From an uncultured Lactobacillus sp. (GTDB taxonomy: Bacteria > Bacillota > Bacilli > Lactobacillales > Lactobacillaceae): a stretch of DNA of 60,364 bases. Shown here one piece after another: positions 27,619 to 36,298 of this stretch. The stretch's first letter is position 1; every line of letters starts with the position of its first letter. The notes under the pieces are model-generated. The model saw only the letters and a program-made list of their open reading frames with translations. It searched no databases and was not told where the DNA came from. The position numbers were made by a program, and so were the translations under genes. Location: NCBI RefSeq assembly GCF_910589175.1, contig NZ_CAJURR010000013.1, positions 1 to 60,364 on the forward strand. The letters run 5' to 3'.

Positions 27619-27633
27619 TGTTTAGCGCTTACA
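27619..27633 (-). promoter_or_regulatory. cre-like catabolite repression site upstream of the ROK gene
   Basis: The minus strand reads TGTAAGCGCTAAACA, close to the CcpA consensus TGWAANCGNTNWCA but with one extra base in the right half. It lies 19 bases upstream of the ROK start codon, a place where CcpA or a LacI-type repressor would block expression. This fits a sugar-use operon but the match is imperfect. Confidence 0.4.
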
Positions 27634-27787
27634 TTAAACATTTTATGGTGTATTTTCATCTAAAACAAGCCGATTATTGATATTTTTTATTCCAAAGATT
27701 GATACACGAGCAACTAATTCATTGCAAGACAAAAGGCTTACTTTTGAATAAAATCAAAAAATTGAATTTTTTCTTTTCTTATAAGAA

Positions 27788-28409
27788 CTATGTTTTAGCT
27801 TGGATTATAAAATTCTTCCTCTTAAGGAAAGTTTTTACAGAAGAACCTACTTTTGAAAATTTATATGTCTTTCTTAACGTAGCTCTAACCAAAATTCGTT
27901 TTTTATTATCATTTGTACAAGTCAACATAGTTAAAAAATTACTCTTAGAATTAAGTGCTAGATTGACCTGAGTTGGAAAGATAATATGAACTGATTCTAT
28001 TTTATATTCTTTTACTAACTTAAAATCAGTAATAAAAACCTCCCTATCAATCAGTTTATTATTTGCAAGTGGTGAAAATAACGCCTTACTAAACGATCCG
28101 AGGTTGTGTGCCCCAATAATAATATTTGAATTACTATCTATTTTTCTTTTGACTAACATCCCTGCACCAAATTGATAAACAGCATCATTTGTATTTTCTG
28201 CTACCGGAACCTCCATATTTAAACTAGGAACAATAAGAACTTCCTGATATTTAATATCATTTATCATAAGTAACATATGGTAATTTTTTAGTGGTATAAA
28301 CCGATTTTTCATGCAATACTTTACGTTGAAGATCGTTACCAAAATTAATAGCGAAAGATATAAGAATAATTAGGATACTTCCTAAGTACCAAAGTTTTTT
28401 ATGTTTCAT
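27788..28409 (-). pseudogene. Class A-type sortase, broken by one frameshift
   Basis: From an ATG at 28409 with a GGGAGA ribosome site the frame encodes a signal anchor (MKHKKLWYLGSILIILISF) and continues to LPYVTYDK, then a stop. The next frame continues with NDIKYQEVLIVPSL and a sortase core: IIIGAHN with the catalytic His, LTMLTCTND with the catalytic Cys, and KRILVRATL with the Arg. One surplus A in the AAA run near 28271-28273 explains the break. Restored length is about 207 residues, in the range of sortase A. No LPxTG substrate gene is seen in the window. Confidence 0.8.
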
Positions 28410-28591
28410 AAAGTTTTCTCCCTATAACCTCTATTAGTTGATTTCCCAAGAATCATAGCAAGCTATTAGTAATAAATTATATTTTTTACTTAAATACATA
28501 CACGAAGTAAACGTGGTAAACATCATATGCCAAACTTACATCTACAGACAATTTAATTTGACAATGTCTTTCTCCAAAATTAGCTTTATTG

Positions 28592-29175
28592 ATGGAATTA
28601 AGAAACAGGAAGGCAAGTTAATATATAGATATAAGAATTAATAGTGCTTTAGAACAAATTCAATATTGGTCTATTTGAGACAATGAAAGCAATTCCTTTT
28701 AGAAAACTTACAAACCGTGATATAATAAAAAATCCTCATGTTAGCTCTCGAACATTCTATCGATATTTTAAGGATGAAAACGACTTGCTAGAGAAGGTTA
28801 AGGACAATCTTATTTATGAGCTTATGTTTTTTTAAAAAAGGGATCGTAAAATGCTAGAAAAAATAAGCTTCTGAACATAGACGCAAATAGTTATCATCAT
28901 ACTTTAACGTTTTGTGCAAAGAAGCGAAAAGAAATTCTCCTTCTTCTTTCCCAAAATGGAGATATTGGTTTTCTAATTAAAATAAAAAATTTGGGAAGAG
29001 AAGAACTTAAAAAAGATTTGAATTAACAAATCGAAAAATCGAAAATAATTTTTATCTAGACAACACCGTAGATAAGAATCTAAATGTAGTTATCAACTGG
29101 CTTATCTATTATGACAATCTTTCAAAAAACAATATTAGCAAATTATTAGCTCAATCCAGTCTGCAAAATCTTTAA
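28592..29175 (+). pseudogene. Degraded TetR-family regulator
   Basis: No single frame is open, but pieces in order read as a TetR regulator: MELRNRKAS and YIDIRINSALEQI (with a stop between), then in another frame LFETMKAIPFRKLTNRDII and VSSRTFYRYFKDENDLLEKV (the HTH), then NIDANSYHHTLTFCAKKRKEILLLLSQNG, then KRFELTNRKIENNFYLDN to LLAQSSLQNL. At least two frameshifts and several stops separate them. The order and spacing are those of one ~190-residue gene. This fills the otherwise empty stretch between the sortase and the 129-codon ORF. Confidence 0.7.
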
Positions 29176-29277
29176 ACTTTACGTAAACAAAGTGTGTCGA
29201 TTATAAACCGATAGATTGTTGAGTCGAAGATATATTTTCCACTAAGATAAAAAAGGTATTAGAGGTGTGTAAGAAAA

Positions 29278-29667
29278 ATGAAAAATATAATTATACTCAA
29301 CAATGAAAAAGAATTAATAAATCAAATTCAAGTTTTGCTTGAAGAAGATCGAAAAAGCCTAGAAACTATCAATGGTATAATAGCTGAAACAAAAAAGAAG
29401 ACAGTTACCCTATCTTCTTACTCAAATACATTCAAATATTTCAAAAAAAATCGTAATTACATTTTATGGTTGTTCTACGAAAATAATCAATCCTGGCTAC
29501 AAATAAGAGAAATTTTTGAAAAAGATCAGGAAAAAAGGATCAACCTTATTTTTCAAAAAATGTGTCTAGGTAAGACACCAATCTATTGTGTTCTCAGTCA
29601 AATTTGGGTAAAATACCAGACTGATAAAATTATAGACTATTTAATACAACAACTACGCTATAAATAG
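29278..29667 (+). CDS. TetR C-terminal-domain-like protein lacking the HTH
   Basis: The 129-residue ORF has a ribosome-site-like agaggtg upstream. I do not recognise a firm family. Its middle, TFKYFKKNRNYILWLFYENNQSW, aligns in style with the ligand domain of the degraded TetR gene just upstream (TFCAKKRKEILLLLSQNG), and the opening NNEKELINQI is like the segment following a TetR HTH. It may be the remains of a second TetR gene, or a small stand-alone protein. No DNA-binding helix is present. Confidence 0.45.
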   Translation: MKNIIILNNEKELINQIQVLLEEDRKSLETINGIIAETKKKTVTLSSYSNTFKYFKKNRNYILWLFYENNQSWLQIREIFEKDQEKRINLIFQKMCLGKTPIYCVLSQIWVKYQTDKIIDYLIQQLRYK

Positions 29668-29734
29668 ACGCCGGAAAATCAAATGTACGCTCTTAGGATG
29701 ATCATTTAGATTTCTTACCCTACTTTTACCTAGT

Positions 29735-29783
29735 AAAAAGACTTTCTTTCTGTAATTCAATAAGCCAGAAAGAAAGTCTTTTT
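29735..29783. terminator. Strong bidirectional terminator
   Basis: Perfect 17-base arms (29735-29751 and 29767-29783) surround a 15-base loop, with A5 before and T5 after. It serves the plus-strand 129-codon ORF and the minus-strand C1 peptidase gene. Confidence 0.9.
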
Positions 29784-29847
29784 ATAATTTAAACTTATTT
29801 ATTTAACATATACTTTTGCTAATCAGACCAAAGATAAGTTCGATTTA

Positions 29848-31164
29848 TTATAGTCCAATGTGTTCCCAAGGTTTTAAGTCAATAGCTGGCTCTTCCCAGA
29901 GTTTAACTAAATCGTCAGACAAATATTTCTTATCAACAACGACATCATACACATATTCTTCAAACCACTTCTGGCTCATTTCGTAGAATCCTTTATGGCC
30001 ATACTTATCACCCCAAGAATTTTCTACTTTCCATTTGCGAATTTCGCCATTATCTTCATCTACACCGACTAAGGTCATATCATGGGTTGCAGCTCCTTCA
30101 CCAGTAGCTAAACGATCTGCTTTACTCATTTGAGTATCAACACTAAATAGATCATCCGTTTTGTATAATTCAGTATCAAGAAAACCAGTCTTACGTTCCA
30201 TCTGCTTTAAAACGTCATTTCCAAAAATAACTGCTTTTCCATCTTTTAATTGTGCTGCAGCTGCTCTTGCTAACACTTCAATTGGTACATTTAGGCCAGT
30301 AATCGGAGTACCACCAGCCACATTATCGTATAAACCTTGGTGATAGCGTTTGTTGTAATCATAATTAGGTGAATTCAATAAAACAACGTAATCATCCCAA
30401 TTAAAGTCTTTTAAATATTTTTCAGCAAATTGACGTGGCGTTAAATCCTTTTCTAAATGATATTTCTTATCGTCGTCTCGGTACTCTAAATCAAATTTCT
30501 TAGGTGGCTCACCCAAAGCAACTGCTGCCATTCGGTAAACCTCATTTAAAAATTCCCTCTTAGCTTTTTCAGCTTCTTCTAGCTTACCTTCTTGAACTAA
30601 TTTACGAAGTACCAAAGCATCTTTTCTTTCTTTACGAGCTAAGGAATCGATTAAAGCACTAGTATTATTTGAAGTTGCATTTTCTGGCATTGCATATGAT
30701 GGAACAACACCATATTTTTTAACCAGATTAATAGCCATTTGCCACAATCCACCATCTTGACCTGCAAAGTCAAACCAAGTTTCGACTTCACGATCATCAA
30801 TTGGTTTATCAGCTAAGCGAATCATACTATCATAAAAAGCATTTGCTCTCTCAATCTTATCCCAAAAGAAATTATAAGCTTGTGAGAAAGTAAAATCTTT
30901 AACATGATACTTTTGGCCAAAATGATGACGCAAAACATTTAAAGTAGCAAATTCCCAACAACGTCCAGAATGCTTTTGATCAGTAACTCCACCGATATCT
31001 AATTCAGTTGAAAAAGTGTGATTTAATCGCTTTGAAACTTCATCATTAAATGATGCTTCAAATAATCCACTTCGACGTGCAGCTCTAGAAGCAATTTTAT
31101 TTTTATCATTTTTGTTAAAGTCTGCAGAAAAAGCCGCTAATTCTTGTTCAGATAAGGCACCCAT
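29848..31164 (-). CDS. C1-family cysteine aminopeptidase/endopeptidase (PepC/PepE/PepG group)
   Basis: The 438-residue bleomycin-hydrolase-type enzyme has the catalytic cysteine in DQKHSGRCWEFATLNVLR (about 61-78), the histidine in THDMTLVGVDE (about 359-369) and the asparagine in VENSWGDKYGHKG (about 381-393). Lactobacilli carry several paralogues: PepC near 449 residues, and PepE/PepG near 437-438. The length favours PepE/PepG, but the sequence alone does not settle aminopeptidase versus endopeptidase activity. It is cytoplasmic and works on imported peptides. The gene stands alone. Confidence 0.92.
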   Translation of the reverse strand: MGALSEQELAAFSADFNKNDKNKIASRAARRSGLFEASFNDEVSKRLNHTFSTELDIGGVTDQKHSGRCWEFATLNVLRHHFGQKYHVKDFTFSQAYNFFWDKIERANAFYDSMIRLADKPIDDREVETWFDFAGQDGGLWQMAINLVKKYGVVPSYAMPENATSNNTSALIDSLARKERKDALVLRKLVQEGKLEEAEKAKREFLNEVYRMAAVALGEPPKKFDLEYRDDDKKYHLEKDLTPRQFAEKYLKDFNWDDYVVLLNSPNYDYNKRYHQGLYDNVAGGTPITGLNVPIEVLARAAAAQLKDGKAVIFGNDVLKQMERKTGFLDTELYKTDDLFSVDTQMSKADRLATGEGAATHDMTLVGVDEDNGEIRKWKVENSWGDKYGHKGFYEMSQKWFEEYVYDVVVDKKYLSDDLVKLWEEPAIDLKPWEHIGL

Positions 31165-31242
31165 TATATCTCTCCTTTTGTCTTCATCAATTTAATTAAT
31201 TTTAATCTTACATTAATATAGAAAATAAGCAAGTTTTATAAC

Positions 31243-31275
31243 AAAAAAGACTAAGTATTCTTAAATACCTAGTCT
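31243..31275 (-). terminator. Intrinsic terminator after the PNPOx-like gene
   Basis: Arms 31249-31259 and 31264-31274 pair almost perfectly with a 4-base loop. On the minus strand six T residues follow (31243-31248). Confidence 0.75.
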
Positions 31276-31323
31276 CTTTATTAAATAATTTAAAATGTAG
31301 ACAGAAAAATATCTTTTCTATAA

Positions 31324-31689
31324 TTATTCAAAAATTTCATCAATATCAAGTACTACTACAAATGCGTTTGGCGTATCGGTACCAGAAACAATCTTCTTTG
31401 CATATTCATCATCTTCATGAACATGTGGCGTAGCCAAAACTTGAACAGCAGTATGGGATGGTACATCAGCTGCTACTAATGCTACTTTTGAACCATTTTT
31501 AATATTTTCAAAAGCTGCACCTTTAGTTTTTTCAAGATATTGCATATGAGATGGGTCTAATACTGTCATTGAACCTTTAGGACCAACTTGTGGATTGCCA
31601 TTTTCATCAACAGTAGCAATGTAAACTAAATTGTTCTTAAAAAGGTCAGCTTGTTTATCAGTTAATTTATTTGTGTTTAATTTTTTCAT
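31324..31689 (-). CDS. Pyridoxamine 5'-phosphate oxidase-like flavin-fold protein
   Basis: The start is set at 31689 (MKKLNTNKLTDKQAD), preceded by AGAAAGGAAC at 7 bases; an ORF start ten codons earlier has no ribosome site. The ~121-residue protein has the split-barrel pattern of PNPOx-like proteins: NLVYIATVDENGNPQVGPKGSM near the N-terminus, NIKNGSKVALVAAD, and VLDIDEIFE at the end. Such proteins bind FMN, F420-like cofactors or haem; substrate is unknown. It is far too short for true PdxH. Confidence 0.75.
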   Translation of the reverse strand: MKKLNTNKLTDKQADLFKNNLVYIATVDENGNPQVGPKGSMTVLDPSHMQYLEKTKGAAFENIKNGSKVALVAADVPSHTAVQVLATPHVHEDDEYAKKIVSGTDTPNAFVVVLDIDEIFE

Positions 31690-32002
31690 AGTATATAGTT
31701 CCTTTCTACTACTAATCAATTATAAGTATAGGCCTATTTAATAAAAAAATCTTCTTTTTTGCTCAAATTTTTATAATATTTAATTAAATTAAATAACATT
31801 TATACCAAATATCAATCTATATAAATAGCTTTTTCTTTTTTATTGTCTTATTAATGAGTCAAATTTAATAACATTTAGCTTATATGAAATCGTTTTATTT
31901 TTCATTAACATCAGGAATTTTTTATTCCTTATCCATCTTGATAAGCCTCATTAAGCTATAAATAAAAAATTATATTAAAAATAAGAAAAATATAATTTAA
32001 TG
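31690..32002. other. AT-rich intergenic stretch, no gene seen
   Basis: About 310 bases between the PNPOx-like gene and the oppA promoter are extremely AT-rich and have no ORF with a credible ribosome site. It presumably holds the promoter of the minus-strand gene (near 31700-31800) and spacing upstream of the oppA promoter. I saw no inverted repeat stronger than expected for such composition. Confidence 0.5.
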
Positions 32003-32030
32003 TTGACTTATTTTCAAAACAGCGTAATAT
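32003..32030 (+). promoter_or_regulatory. Promoter of the T-box/oppA transcript
   Basis: TTGACT at 32003-32008 and TAATAT at 32025-32030 are separated by 16 bases. Transcription would start near 32037, just upstream of the T-box RNA. Confidence 0.6.
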
Positions 32031-32044
32031 TATGGTCACAAACA

Positions 32045-32322
32045 TTATTATCAAACAGCTTTGATAAGGAAAAGTAATTAGGAAATCGTCTTTCAGAGAA
32101 TTTCTGGTTGGTGTGAAGAAATAGATAGATTCTTAATGAAAATCACCTTTGAGCGTAAACTACGATTTAGAGTGGTTTAAGGGACAGCCCTTTATAGCGA
32201 CGGCGTATCGTTCTCCTGTATTGAACCGTACGTTAATTAAAGACTAGTTTTCTAGTAAAAATAGGTGGTACAGCGACAAGACGCCCTATTGGATCAAATT
32301 GATCTAATAGGGCGTCTTTTTG
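32045..32322 (+). promoter_or_regulatory. T-box riboswitch with terminator, upstream of an OppA-type gene
   Basis: Landmarks in order: AAGGAAAAGTA (AGUA box, about 32066-32076), an AAATCGT/ACGATTT helix (32083-32089 with 32162-32168), CAGAGA, GGTTGGTGTGAA (32106-32117), hairpins in 32170-32225, the T-box AGGTGGTACAGCG (32263-32275) and a strong terminator (32279-32295 with 32301-32318, then T-run to 32322). Uncharged tRNA would pair with TGG in the T-box and prevent termination. The specifier probably lies within 32153-32161 just above the first helix, but I cannot choose the codon with confidence. Confidence 0.9.
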
Positions 32323-32370
32323 TTTTCTTAATCATGCTGTTAGTGGATTTTTGACGAAAGGAGATTTTAT

Positions 32371-34125
32371 ATGAAGATGTCAAAGTCCAAACTGCTGTAT
32401 GTAACTCTCGCAAGCTCTCTTACGATATTCGCAACTGCTTGTGGTGCTAAGAAAACTGATTCCAGTAATCAGACAATCAAGTTTTCTCAGAATGTCCCCA
32501 AGAAAGCCATTAAAAAAGGTGGCACTCTTACCTATGCACTAGAAAACGAATCACCTTTTACTGGAATTTTTCTCTCAGAAATTGCTGATACCAGTCCAGA
32601 TGTAGAGGCTGCCGCTCCGGGAGACGAGTCACTGTTTTCAATCAATGATCAATATCAAATTACTGATAAAGGAGCTGCCACGTTAAAATTAAATCATCAC
32701 GATAATACAGCTAAAATCAAGGTAAAGGACAAAGTTCGCTGGTCAGATGGTAAACCAGTAGTTGCCAAAGATCTAGAGTACTCTTATGAAATTCTTGCCA
32801 ATCCTAAGGTTCAAACTACTCAATATACTTCTTCATTAGAAAATATTAAAGGTATGGCTGAATATCATCAAGGAAAAGCCAAAGAAATTTCTGGAATTGA
32901 AATGCCAGATGGTCCTAACGGGAAGACATTAATTCTTCATTTCAAAGAATTAAAACCAGCAATGCTAAATGCTGCTAGTGGTTTTTACTGGGAACATGCC
33001 GCTCCTTATCACTATTTGAAAAAAGTACCATTCGAAAAATTAGTATCTAGTGATCAAGTTAGAAAGCATCCCCTCTACTTTGGTCCTTACAAGATGGATA
33101 AGACAGTTCAGGGTCAATCAACTAGCTGGTCTAGAAATCCGTATTATTGGCGTGGAAAACCTAATTTTGCTCATATCTACATGTCAAATATTACTAATTC
33201 AAATGTTTCCCAAGCAATCAAAAGCCACAAATTTGATGTAGCCAGTGTTTTAGACTCTCAATGGCTGCAAGTCAAAAATACTAAGGGAGTTAATTTCGTT
33301 GGCAAAAAGACTCTCAGCTACAACTACCTAGCCTTTAAAGTTGGTAAATGGGATCAAAAACTAGGAAAAAATGTAGAAAATCCTCATGCCAAAATGAATA
33401 ACCCCGCCTTAAGAAAAGCAATGGCTTATGCTATGAATGTAGATGTTATTAATAATCGTTTTTATCATGGCTTAAAATTCAGAGTTAATTCACTAATTCC
33501 TTCACAATTTACGCCATATTACGATAAAAACATTCCAACTTATTCTTATAACTTAAATAAAGCTAATGAATTATTAGATAAAGCTGGCTACAAAAAAGCT
33601 CCTGGTGCCCTTTACAGACGTCAGCCTAACGGTAAGCCTTTAGTAATTAATATAGCTGTGCGTGGATCAGGCGAAAACAGCGAGGCGATCTGGCGCAACT
33701 ATATCCAGCAATGGAAAAAAGCCGGCCTAAACGTTAAGTTTCTTGGCGGTCGCCCAATGGAATTTAATCGCTGGGTTGCCGCAGTTAAATCTAGTGATCC
33801 AAAAATTGATGTACTTGAAGGAAGCTGGGGCGCTGCCGGTGACCCTTCTCCAAGCGTATTTTATGGTGAAAAAATGCCATATAACTTTGCCCGCTTTGTG
33901 TCTCCAACTAATACTAAACTTTTAGATGAAATTGATTCTGCCAAATCTTTTGATAAAAATTATCGAGTACAAAAATTCCATGAATGGCAAAGATGGATGT
34001 ACAATAAAGCTTACGTCGTTCCAACTAGTGGAGCTTACTCGGTTACTGCAGTTAACAGTAAGGTTACGGGATGGTCATTAAAACCATCTGCTAATGTTTG
34101 GTATGAAGCTGGCTTTAGCAAATAA
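32371..34125 (+). CDS. oppA: Oligopeptide-binding lipoprotein (OppA-type, SBP family 5)
   Basis: The 584-residue protein starts MKMSKSKLLYVTL with a lipobox TIFATAC (cysteine near 24), so it is a lipoprotein anchored outside. The SBP_bac_5 fold follows, with KVRWSDGKPVVAKDLEYSYE, NPYYWRGKPNF, ALRKAMAYAMNVD and a C-terminal hinge. The ribosome site GAAAGGAG is 8 bases upstream. It binds peptides for an Opp permease, but no oppBCDF genes adjoin it, so it must use a transporter encoded elsewhere. Its T-box means expression responds to shortage of one amino acid. Confidence 0.9.
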   Translation: MKMSKSKLLYVTLASSLTIFATACGAKKTDSSNQTIKFSQNVPKKAIKKGGTLTYALENESPFTGIFLSEIADTSPDVEAAAPGDESLFSINDQYQITDKGAATLKLNHHDNTAKIKVKDKVRWSDGKPVVAKDLEYSYEILANPKVQTTQYTSSLENIKGMAEYHQGKAKEISGIEMPDGPNGKTLILHFKELKPAMLNAASGFYWEHAAPYHYLKKVPFEKLVSSDQVRKHPLYFGPYKMDKTVQGQSTSWSRNPYYWRGKPNFAHIYMSNITNSNVSQAIKSHKFDVASVLDSQWLQVKNTKGVNFVGKKTLSYNYLAFKVGKWDQKLGKNVENPHAKMNNPALRKAMAYAMNVDVINNRFYHGLKFRVNSLIPSQFTPYYDKNIPTYSYNLNKANELLDKAGYKKAPGALYRRQPNGKPLVINIAVRGSGENSEAIWRNYIQQWKKAGLNVKFLGGRPMEFNRWVAAVKSSDPKIDVLEGSWGAAGDPSPSVFYGEKMPYNFARFVSPTNTKLLDEIDSAKSFDKNYRVQKFHEWQRWMYNKAYVVPTSGAYSVTAVNSKVTGWSLKPSANVWYEAGFSK

Positions 34126-34176
34126 TTCATAAATCACAACTAATCAACATATATAACTTTAATATCGACTTGTCCT

Positions 34177-34213
34177 AAAAATGAAGTATCTATAAATGGA
34201 TACTTCATTTTTT
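34177..34213. terminator. Bidirectional terminator between oppA and the MerR gene
   Basis: Arms 34177-34190 and 34199-34213 pair perfectly with an 8-base loop. T-rich sequence follows on both strands. It overlaps the merR stop codon by two bases. Confidence 0.8.
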
Positions 34214-34649
34214 ATTTATCAATTTTTAGATATCGACCATGCTCATCGACTACGCCTTTAAAATGATACTTTTGACCATCTTGCACTAAAAGTTCTCCCA
34301 AGTCGATCTCACCGTAGGCTTTATCTGCATCCGTAATAGTTACATCATTAAAAGTGTGTTCAAAAAAATTTCTCACAATTTTACTTTTTACTTTAATATC
34401 TTTTGAGCGCTCAAAGGCTGCAGATAAAGTAAATCCCTGATCAAGTTGAGTTTTAATAAAAATAATTAAATATAAAGTTGAAAGAGTATATCTTCTAACT
34501 CCACTTTGATTATCATCGACCGGCTTAATATATCCCTTTTCTTCCCAATACCGTAACTGTCTTTGCGAAACACCAACCGTTTTACTTACTTCGCCTATTC
34601 CGACTTCAATATTTTGAAACACATCATGAAATATCTTTTTTGCTTCCAT
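34212..34649 (-). CDS. MerR-family transcriptional regulator
   Basis: The start is placed at the ATG at 34649 (MEAKKIFHDVF), which has AAGGAT 7 bases upstream; an ATG seven codons earlier lacks a ribosome site. The ~145-residue protein has the winged helix-turn-helix IGEVSKTVGVSQRQLRYWEEKGYIKPV and RRYTLSTL, then a short C-terminal domain without metal-binding cysteines, arguing for an organic ligand. It is divergent from an MFS exporter, which it probably controls. Confidence 0.85.
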   Translation of the reverse strand: MEAKKIFHDVFQNIEVGIGEVSKTVGVSQRQLRYWEEKGYIKPVDDNQSGVRRYTLSTLYLIIFIKTQLDQGFTLSAAFERSKDIKVKSKIVRNFFEHTFNDVTITDADKAYGEIDLGELLVQDGQKYHFKGVVDEHGRYLKIDK

Positions 34650-34740
34650 TTTTTTATCCTTAAATATCATAATCTCAATTCTAGTTTAAAATCTTATGAC
34701 AGTTTTAGCAACATATATGTCAAAGATAATTACATGTTTG

Positions 34741-34778
34741 TAAGATTATTTGACAATCATTTTCTTTAAGATTATAGT
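34741..34778 (+). promoter_or_regulatory. MFS exporter promoter with a direct repeat
   Basis: TTGACA (34750-34755) and TATAGT (34773-34778) are 17 bases apart. The 9-mer TAAGATTAT occurs at 34741-34749 and again at 34767-34775, flanking the -35 and overlapping the -10. These repeats are candidates for binding by the divergent MerR regulator. The spacer is not the 19-20 bases of classic MerR promoters. Confidence 0.5.
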
Positions 34779-34825
34779 TTTTATAGTTAAATTTTAATAT
34801 TAATAACTTAGAAAGGATCTTCAAA

Positions 34826-36298
34826 ATGGATAAACAACCCACCGATATTCATGGAAAGTCCTATAATCGAAACTTACTGGTATTAGTTTTAATTATTGGT
34901 TCTTTCTGTACTGTGTTAAACGGGACATTGCTTGCTACTGCTCTACCTTCAATAATGCGTTCCTTTCATATCAGCACTGCAACTGCTGAATGGCTTTCAA
35001 CAGCATTTTTGCTAGTTAACGGAGTAATGATCCCAATTTCCGCATGGCTAATCAATCGCTTTGGATCAAGAAAAATGTACTTGAGTGCAATGTCTGTTTT
35101 CTTTATTGGAACAGTTATCGCAGCAATTGCACCGAACTTTGGCACCCTACTTGCTGGTAGAATTATTCAAGGATTAGGTGTTGGAGTCACGATGCCTCTT
35201 CTTCAAACCATTATGCTTTCTATCTTTCCAGCTAATAAACGTGGGGCTGCTATGGGAACTGTTGGTATTGTTATCGGCTTAGCTCCTGCCATCGGCCCAA
35301 CTTTATCTGGATGGATCGTTGATAATCTTTCTTGGCGCTACTTATTTAGTATTATTGCCCCAATTGCTGGCGTGGTTATTATATTAGCTTTCTTTTTAAT
35401 TAAAGATGTACTCCCTACTAAAAAAGAAAAAATTGATATTTTATCTGTAACCACTTCTACTGTTGGATTTGGGAGCTTACTTTATGGTTTCTCCGAGGCC
35501 GGCAACAAAGGTTGGACTAATCCAGAAATTTTAATGTTTATTGGTGTAGGGATAGTATTTGTCATCATCTTCGGTCTTCGTCAATTGAAAATGTCAGATC
35601 CTTTCTTAGATATTACTGTGTTCAAACACTTTGAATTTTCTTTAGCTGCAGCCCTTAGTGGTATTACAAATTTGGCCATGGTTGGTATCGAGATGGTGCT
35701 ACCTTTATATATTCAAAACTTACGGGGAGTATCTGCATTTCATTCAGGTTTAATGCTTTTGCCAGGTGCTCTAATGATTGGAATTATGTCACCAATTACG
35801 GGACGTTTATTCGATAAATATGGTGCCCGCAAGATGGCCATTACGGGAATGACCCTTTTAACATTAGGTACAATCCCATTTGTATTTTTGACTGAGCAAA
35901 GTTCCTATACCATGATTATCGTTTTATATGCAATCAGAATGGTCGGAGTAGCCTTAGTTATGATGAATGTTACTACTTCTGGGATGAACTCATTGCCTTT
36001 AGACAAGATTTCACACGGAACTGCAGTAAACAATACATTTAGACAAGTTTTAAGTTCAATTGGTACTGCCATTTTAGTCTCTGTCTTAACTACTACGACT
36101 AACAACAACATGCCAAGTAAAGAATTACTGAAAACTTTACCACTTCAATATAAAAATCAAGCTATTAATGCTACTTTAGATGGGTTCCATGCTTCATTTG
36201 CTATGAGTATTGTCTTTGCTTTAATTGCTTTGGTTCTTGCTTTCTTCCTCAAGAAAGGTAACCGTGCCCGTGAAAATCAAGAAGAGGTGAATGGATAA
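34826..36298 (+). CDS. MFS multidrug exporter, DHA2 (14-helix, EmrB/QacA) family
   Basis: The 490-residue protein has about 14 membrane helices and DHA2 motifs: motif D1 GTLLATALPSI near 32-42, motif A-like NRFGSRKMYL and the motif C stretch GLAPAIGPTLSGWIVD near 150-165. It probably exports drugs or toxic metabolites using the proton gradient. It is divergent from a MerR gene and its stop overlaps the next start (TAATG), so the DUF4811 protein is translationally coupled. Confidence 0.92.
   Translation: MDKQPTDIHGKSYNRNLLVLVLIIGSFCTVLNGTLLATALPSIMRSFHISTATAEWLSTAFLLVNGVMIPISAWLINRFGSRKMYLSAMSVFFIGTVIAAIAPNFGTLLAGRIIQGLGVGVTMPLLQTIMLSIFPANKRGAAMGTVGIVIGLAPAIGPTLSGWIVDNLSWRYLFSIIAPIAGVVIILAFFLIKDVLPTKKEKIDILSVTTSTVGFGSLLYGFSEAGNKGWTNPEILMFIGVGIVFVIIFGLRQLKMSDPFLDITVFKHFEFSLAAALSGITNLAMVGIEMVLPLYIQNLRGVSAFHSGLMLLPGALMIGIMSPITGRLFDKYGARKMAITGMTLLTLGTIPFVFLTEQSSYTMIIVLYAIRMVGVALVMMNVTTSGMNSLPLDKISHGTAVNNTFRQVLSSIGTAILVSVLTTTTNNNMPSKELLKTLPLQYKNQAINATLDGFHASFAMSIVFALIALVLAFFLKKGNRARENQEEVNG

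Noticed and set aside
27699..27971. 90-codon plus-strand frame opposite the sortase gene
   Set aside because: It is antisense to the conserved sortase C-terminus, has no ribosome site and matches nothing recognisable.
31690..32002. Possible replication or attachment feature in the very AT-rich gap
   Set aside because: No DnaA boxes, iterons or tRNA-linked repeats were seen; AT-richness alone is not evidence.
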